Source of the DNA: Candidatus Woesearchaeota archaeon
Lineage (GTDB): Archaea; Nanobdellota; Nanobdellia; Woesearchaeales; JAFCFN01
DNA length: 5,741 nucleotides
Reading direction: 5' to 3'
Assembly (NCBI GenBank): GCA_017609245.1
Contig: JAFCEI010000043.1
Span: 1-5,741, forward strand
Below the pieces are notes generated by a model. The model searched no databases and was not told the DNA's origin. It saw only the letters and a program-made list of their open reading frames with translations. Of this stretch, positions 4,639-5,741 are shown one piece after another. Both the position numbers and the translations under genes were made by a program. Every line of letters starts with the position of its first letter. Position 1 is the stretch's first letter.

Positions 4639-5180
4639 TTTTTGACGCTCACCTCTTGAGTTTGGACATTTTTTGTTTTTTCAACTTGTTTTGTCTCTTT
4701 TTTAACTTCAGGAACTTTCTTCTCCTCAACCTTTTTTCCCTCAGGTTTCTCTTCCTTGGCTGGCTTTTTACCCACTTTTTCCTCTACACTTATCTCAACA
4801 TGGGTTCTTTTCATTGATCTTCCTCTCTGTCTTCCATAATGAAGAGGTGTTGATGCCTTATCAGCCTTAATATGAGTTATAATAAGATTATCAGTGCTTA
4901 ATCCTTTGTAGCTTGCATTTGCTTCTGCAGACTCTAAAAGTTTAAGGATTGCAGTGCACGCTTTGATAGGATATTTTCCTCCGGCCATATTCCCTTTTTT
5001 ATGGCCAGCACCATCTGTAAATCTTTTGAAAGGTATGGGCTGTTTCATCTCAATCGCTTGTTTCAGCAAGATTTTGGCCTTTTCCACACTCTTTCCTCTG
5101 ATAAAAGAGCAGATTTCAATTGCTTTCTTAGTTGATATTGATAAGTCATTACCAACTGCTCTTGCTGAATTATCTTCCAT
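4635..5180 (-). CDS. rpl22: 50S ribosomal protein uL22 (L22) with charged C-terminal tail
   Basis: 181 residues. uL22 lines the narrow part of the peptide exit tunnel through a long beta-hairpin. The family core is clear: SISTKKAIEICSFIRGKSVE (14-33), PIPFKRFTDGAGHKKG (48-63), GKYPIKACTAILKLLESAEA (68-87), NLIITHIKADKA (98-109), and the hairpin region HYGRQRGRSMKRTHVEISV (114-132). Residues 134-181 form a Lys/Glu/Val/Pro-rich tail absent from many homologues. The start is fixed by GGTGA 7 nt upstream of the only in-frame ATG, 2 nt after the uS19 stop. The N-terminus seems slightly shorter than in haloarchaeal uL22, which begins with an extra strand. The stop overlaps the uS3 start (ATGA). Confidence 0.96.
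   Translation of the reverse strand: MEDNSARAVGNDLSISTKKAIEICSFIRGKSVEKAKILLKQAIEMKQPIPFKRFTDGAGHKKGNMAGGKYPIKACTAILKLLESAEANASYKGLSTDNLIITHIKADKASTPLHYGRQRGRSMKRTHVEISVEEKVGKKPAKEEKPEGKKVEEKKVPEVKKETKQVEKTKNVQTQEVSVKK
4649..4655 (-). promoter_or_regulatory. Strong Shine-Dalgarno site of rps3
   Basis: GAGGTGA on the minus strand lies inside the last codons of rpl22. Spacing is 10 nt to the ATG at 4638 and 13 nt to the neighbouring ATG at 4635, which favours the first. Confidence 0.7.
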
Positions 5181-5182
5181 TT

Positions 5183-5566
5183 TTATTTCACCGATACGCT
5201 TGCACTTGATCTAGTTGCACCAATTCCCGGTGCTGAGTGCTGCACTTTATTTCTAGTCAATACAAATTCGCCCAGCCTATGTCCGAGCATTTCTGGCTGG
5301 ATTGAAACAGGCATAAAACTCTTACCATTGTGAATATTGATCATTATCCCTAACATCTCTGGAAGGATTATCATATCCCTGCAGTGCGTTTTTATGTTTT
5401 TTTCTTTAGCACGTATCTTTTTAAGCAGATTCTTCTGAGCGTCGCTGAACCCTCTTTCTAGGCTCCGCCTGTCTCTTGATTTAAGCAATGCCGCAAACTC
5501 TTTCAAGCTCAATGCCTTTACCTCATCTAATGTTTTTCCTTTAAATGAAAATTCTTTTTTTGCCAT
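5183..5566 (-). CDS. rps19: 30S ribosomal protein uS19 (S19)
   Basis: 127 residues, of archaeal/eukaryotic type with the N-terminal helical extension absent from bacterial S19. uS19 lies in the 30S head and contacts the 50S central protuberance region. Diagnostic stretches are FSFKGKTLDEVKALSLKEF (6-24), RDRRSLERGF (31-40), KTHCRDMIILPEMLG (59-73), HNGKSFMPVSIQPEMLGHRL (79-98), GEFVLTR (99-105), and the C-terminal HSAPGIGATRSSASV (110-124). The ATG is 1 nt after the uL2 stop. The upstream region has only a weak purine-rich match (AAGGA), so re-initiation after uL2 may contribute. Confidence 0.97.
   Translation of the reverse strand: MAKKEFSFKGKTLDEVKALSLKEFAALLKSRDRRSLERGFSDAQKNLLKKIRAKEKNIKTHCRDMIILPEMLGIMINIHNGKSFMPVSIQPEMLGHRLGEFVLTRNKVQHSAPGIGATRSSASVSVK
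5188..5192 (-). promoter_or_regulatory. Shine-Dalgarno site of rpl22
   Basis: GGTGA on the minus strand is embedded in the last codons of rps19 (Ser-Val-Lys end), 7 nt before the uL22 ATG. Together with the absence of any upstream in-frame ATG, GTG or TTG before a TAG at 5211-5213, it fixes the uL22 start. Confidence 0.65.
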
Positions 5567-5567
5567 T

Positions 5568-5741
5568 CTACTTCTTTATCCTTCCTGTTCTTCTAGGCCT
5601 TAACATACCTACCTTTCTTCCAGGCGGTGCATGTTTAGGAACAATGGTTGGTCTGCCTTTTCTACCGCTCCTTGTTCCTCCAAATGGATGATTTATAGCA
5701 TTCATGGCAGCCCCGCTTACATTAGGATAAATCTTATTTTT
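5568..5741 (-). CDS. rpl2: 50S ribosomal protein uL2 (L2), C-terminal fragment cut by window edge
   Basis: The last 57 codons plus a TAG stop are present, and the frame is open to the window edge. Translating the minus strand gives YPNVSGAAMNAINHPFGGTR, then RKGRPTIVPKHAPPGRKVGM and an RTGRIKK end. This is the conserved C-terminal part of uL2, which lies near the peptidyl transferase centre (the motif AMN-x-x-[DN]-HP-x-GG, then APPGRKVG and RTGR). The histidine equivalent to bacterial His229 is retained; the position after it and the proline is Phe, as I recall in several archaea, where bacteria have His. The preceding Asp is replaced by Asn. uS19 starts 1 nt after the stop. This matches the archaeal uL2-uS19-uL22-uS3 order. 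Confidence 0.95.
   Translation of the reverse strand, partial: KNKIYPNVSGAAMNAINHPFGGTRSGRKGRPTIVPKHAPPGRKVGMLRPRRTGRIKK

Noticed and set aside
1..5741. A hidden novel system (mobile element, CRISPR, defence or RNA gene) within the window
   Set aside because: Conserved genes fill nearly all of the window in the known archaeal order. The only gap over 16 nt is 64 nt, and no tandem or dispersed repeats, tRNA-like or rRNA-like sequences were seen.

Overview
This window is one strand-consistent segment of an archaeal ribosomal-protein operon (the combined S10/spc-type cluster). All genes lie on the minus strand, so transcription runs from the right edge to the left. In transcription order they are: rpl2 (C-terminal end only), rps19, rpl22, rps3, rpl29, aIF1 (SUI1), rnp1 (RNase P subunit), rps17, rpl14, rpl24, rps4e, rpl5, rps14, rps8 and rpl6 (N-terminal end only).

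The source is an archaeon. eS4 (rps4e), an archaeal/eukaryotic aIF1, and the RNase P protein Rpp29/Pop4 all sit inside the ribosomal operon, and the individual proteins are archaeal in type. DNA is AT-rich, intergenic gaps are tiny, proteins are short, and uS3 and uL22 carry Glu/Lys-rich tails. Together with a long, unusual uS14 N-terminus this suggests a small-genome DPANN-type lineage such as Woesearchaeota or Pacearchaeota. That placement is inference from general resemblance and no tree was built.

Right part (3641-5741): uL2, uS19, uL22, uS3 and uL29 are joined by 1-2 nt gaps or 4 nt ATGA overlaps. Middle (2788-3648): aIF1, the RNase P subunit and uS17 form a tightly overlapped block that couples translation initiation and tRNA 5' processing to ribosome synthesis. 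uL14 follows and ends at 2400. Then comes the only sizeable gap, 64 nt (2336-2399), holding an AT-rich inverted repeat and a TATA-like element. Left part (1-2335): uL24, eS4, uL5, uS14, uS8 and uL6.

Most genes have a recognisable archaeal Shine-Dalgarno sequence (GGTGA/GAGGT type) lying inside the tail of the preceding gene, which points to translational coupling. uL24, uL5 and uL6 lack a clear one. No RNA gene, mobile element or CRISPR array was seen, and no stretch longer than 300 bases lacks a gene. I found no new biological system here. The points worth a second look are start-site corrections, a possible internal leaderless promoter, the charged tails and the uS14 extension.
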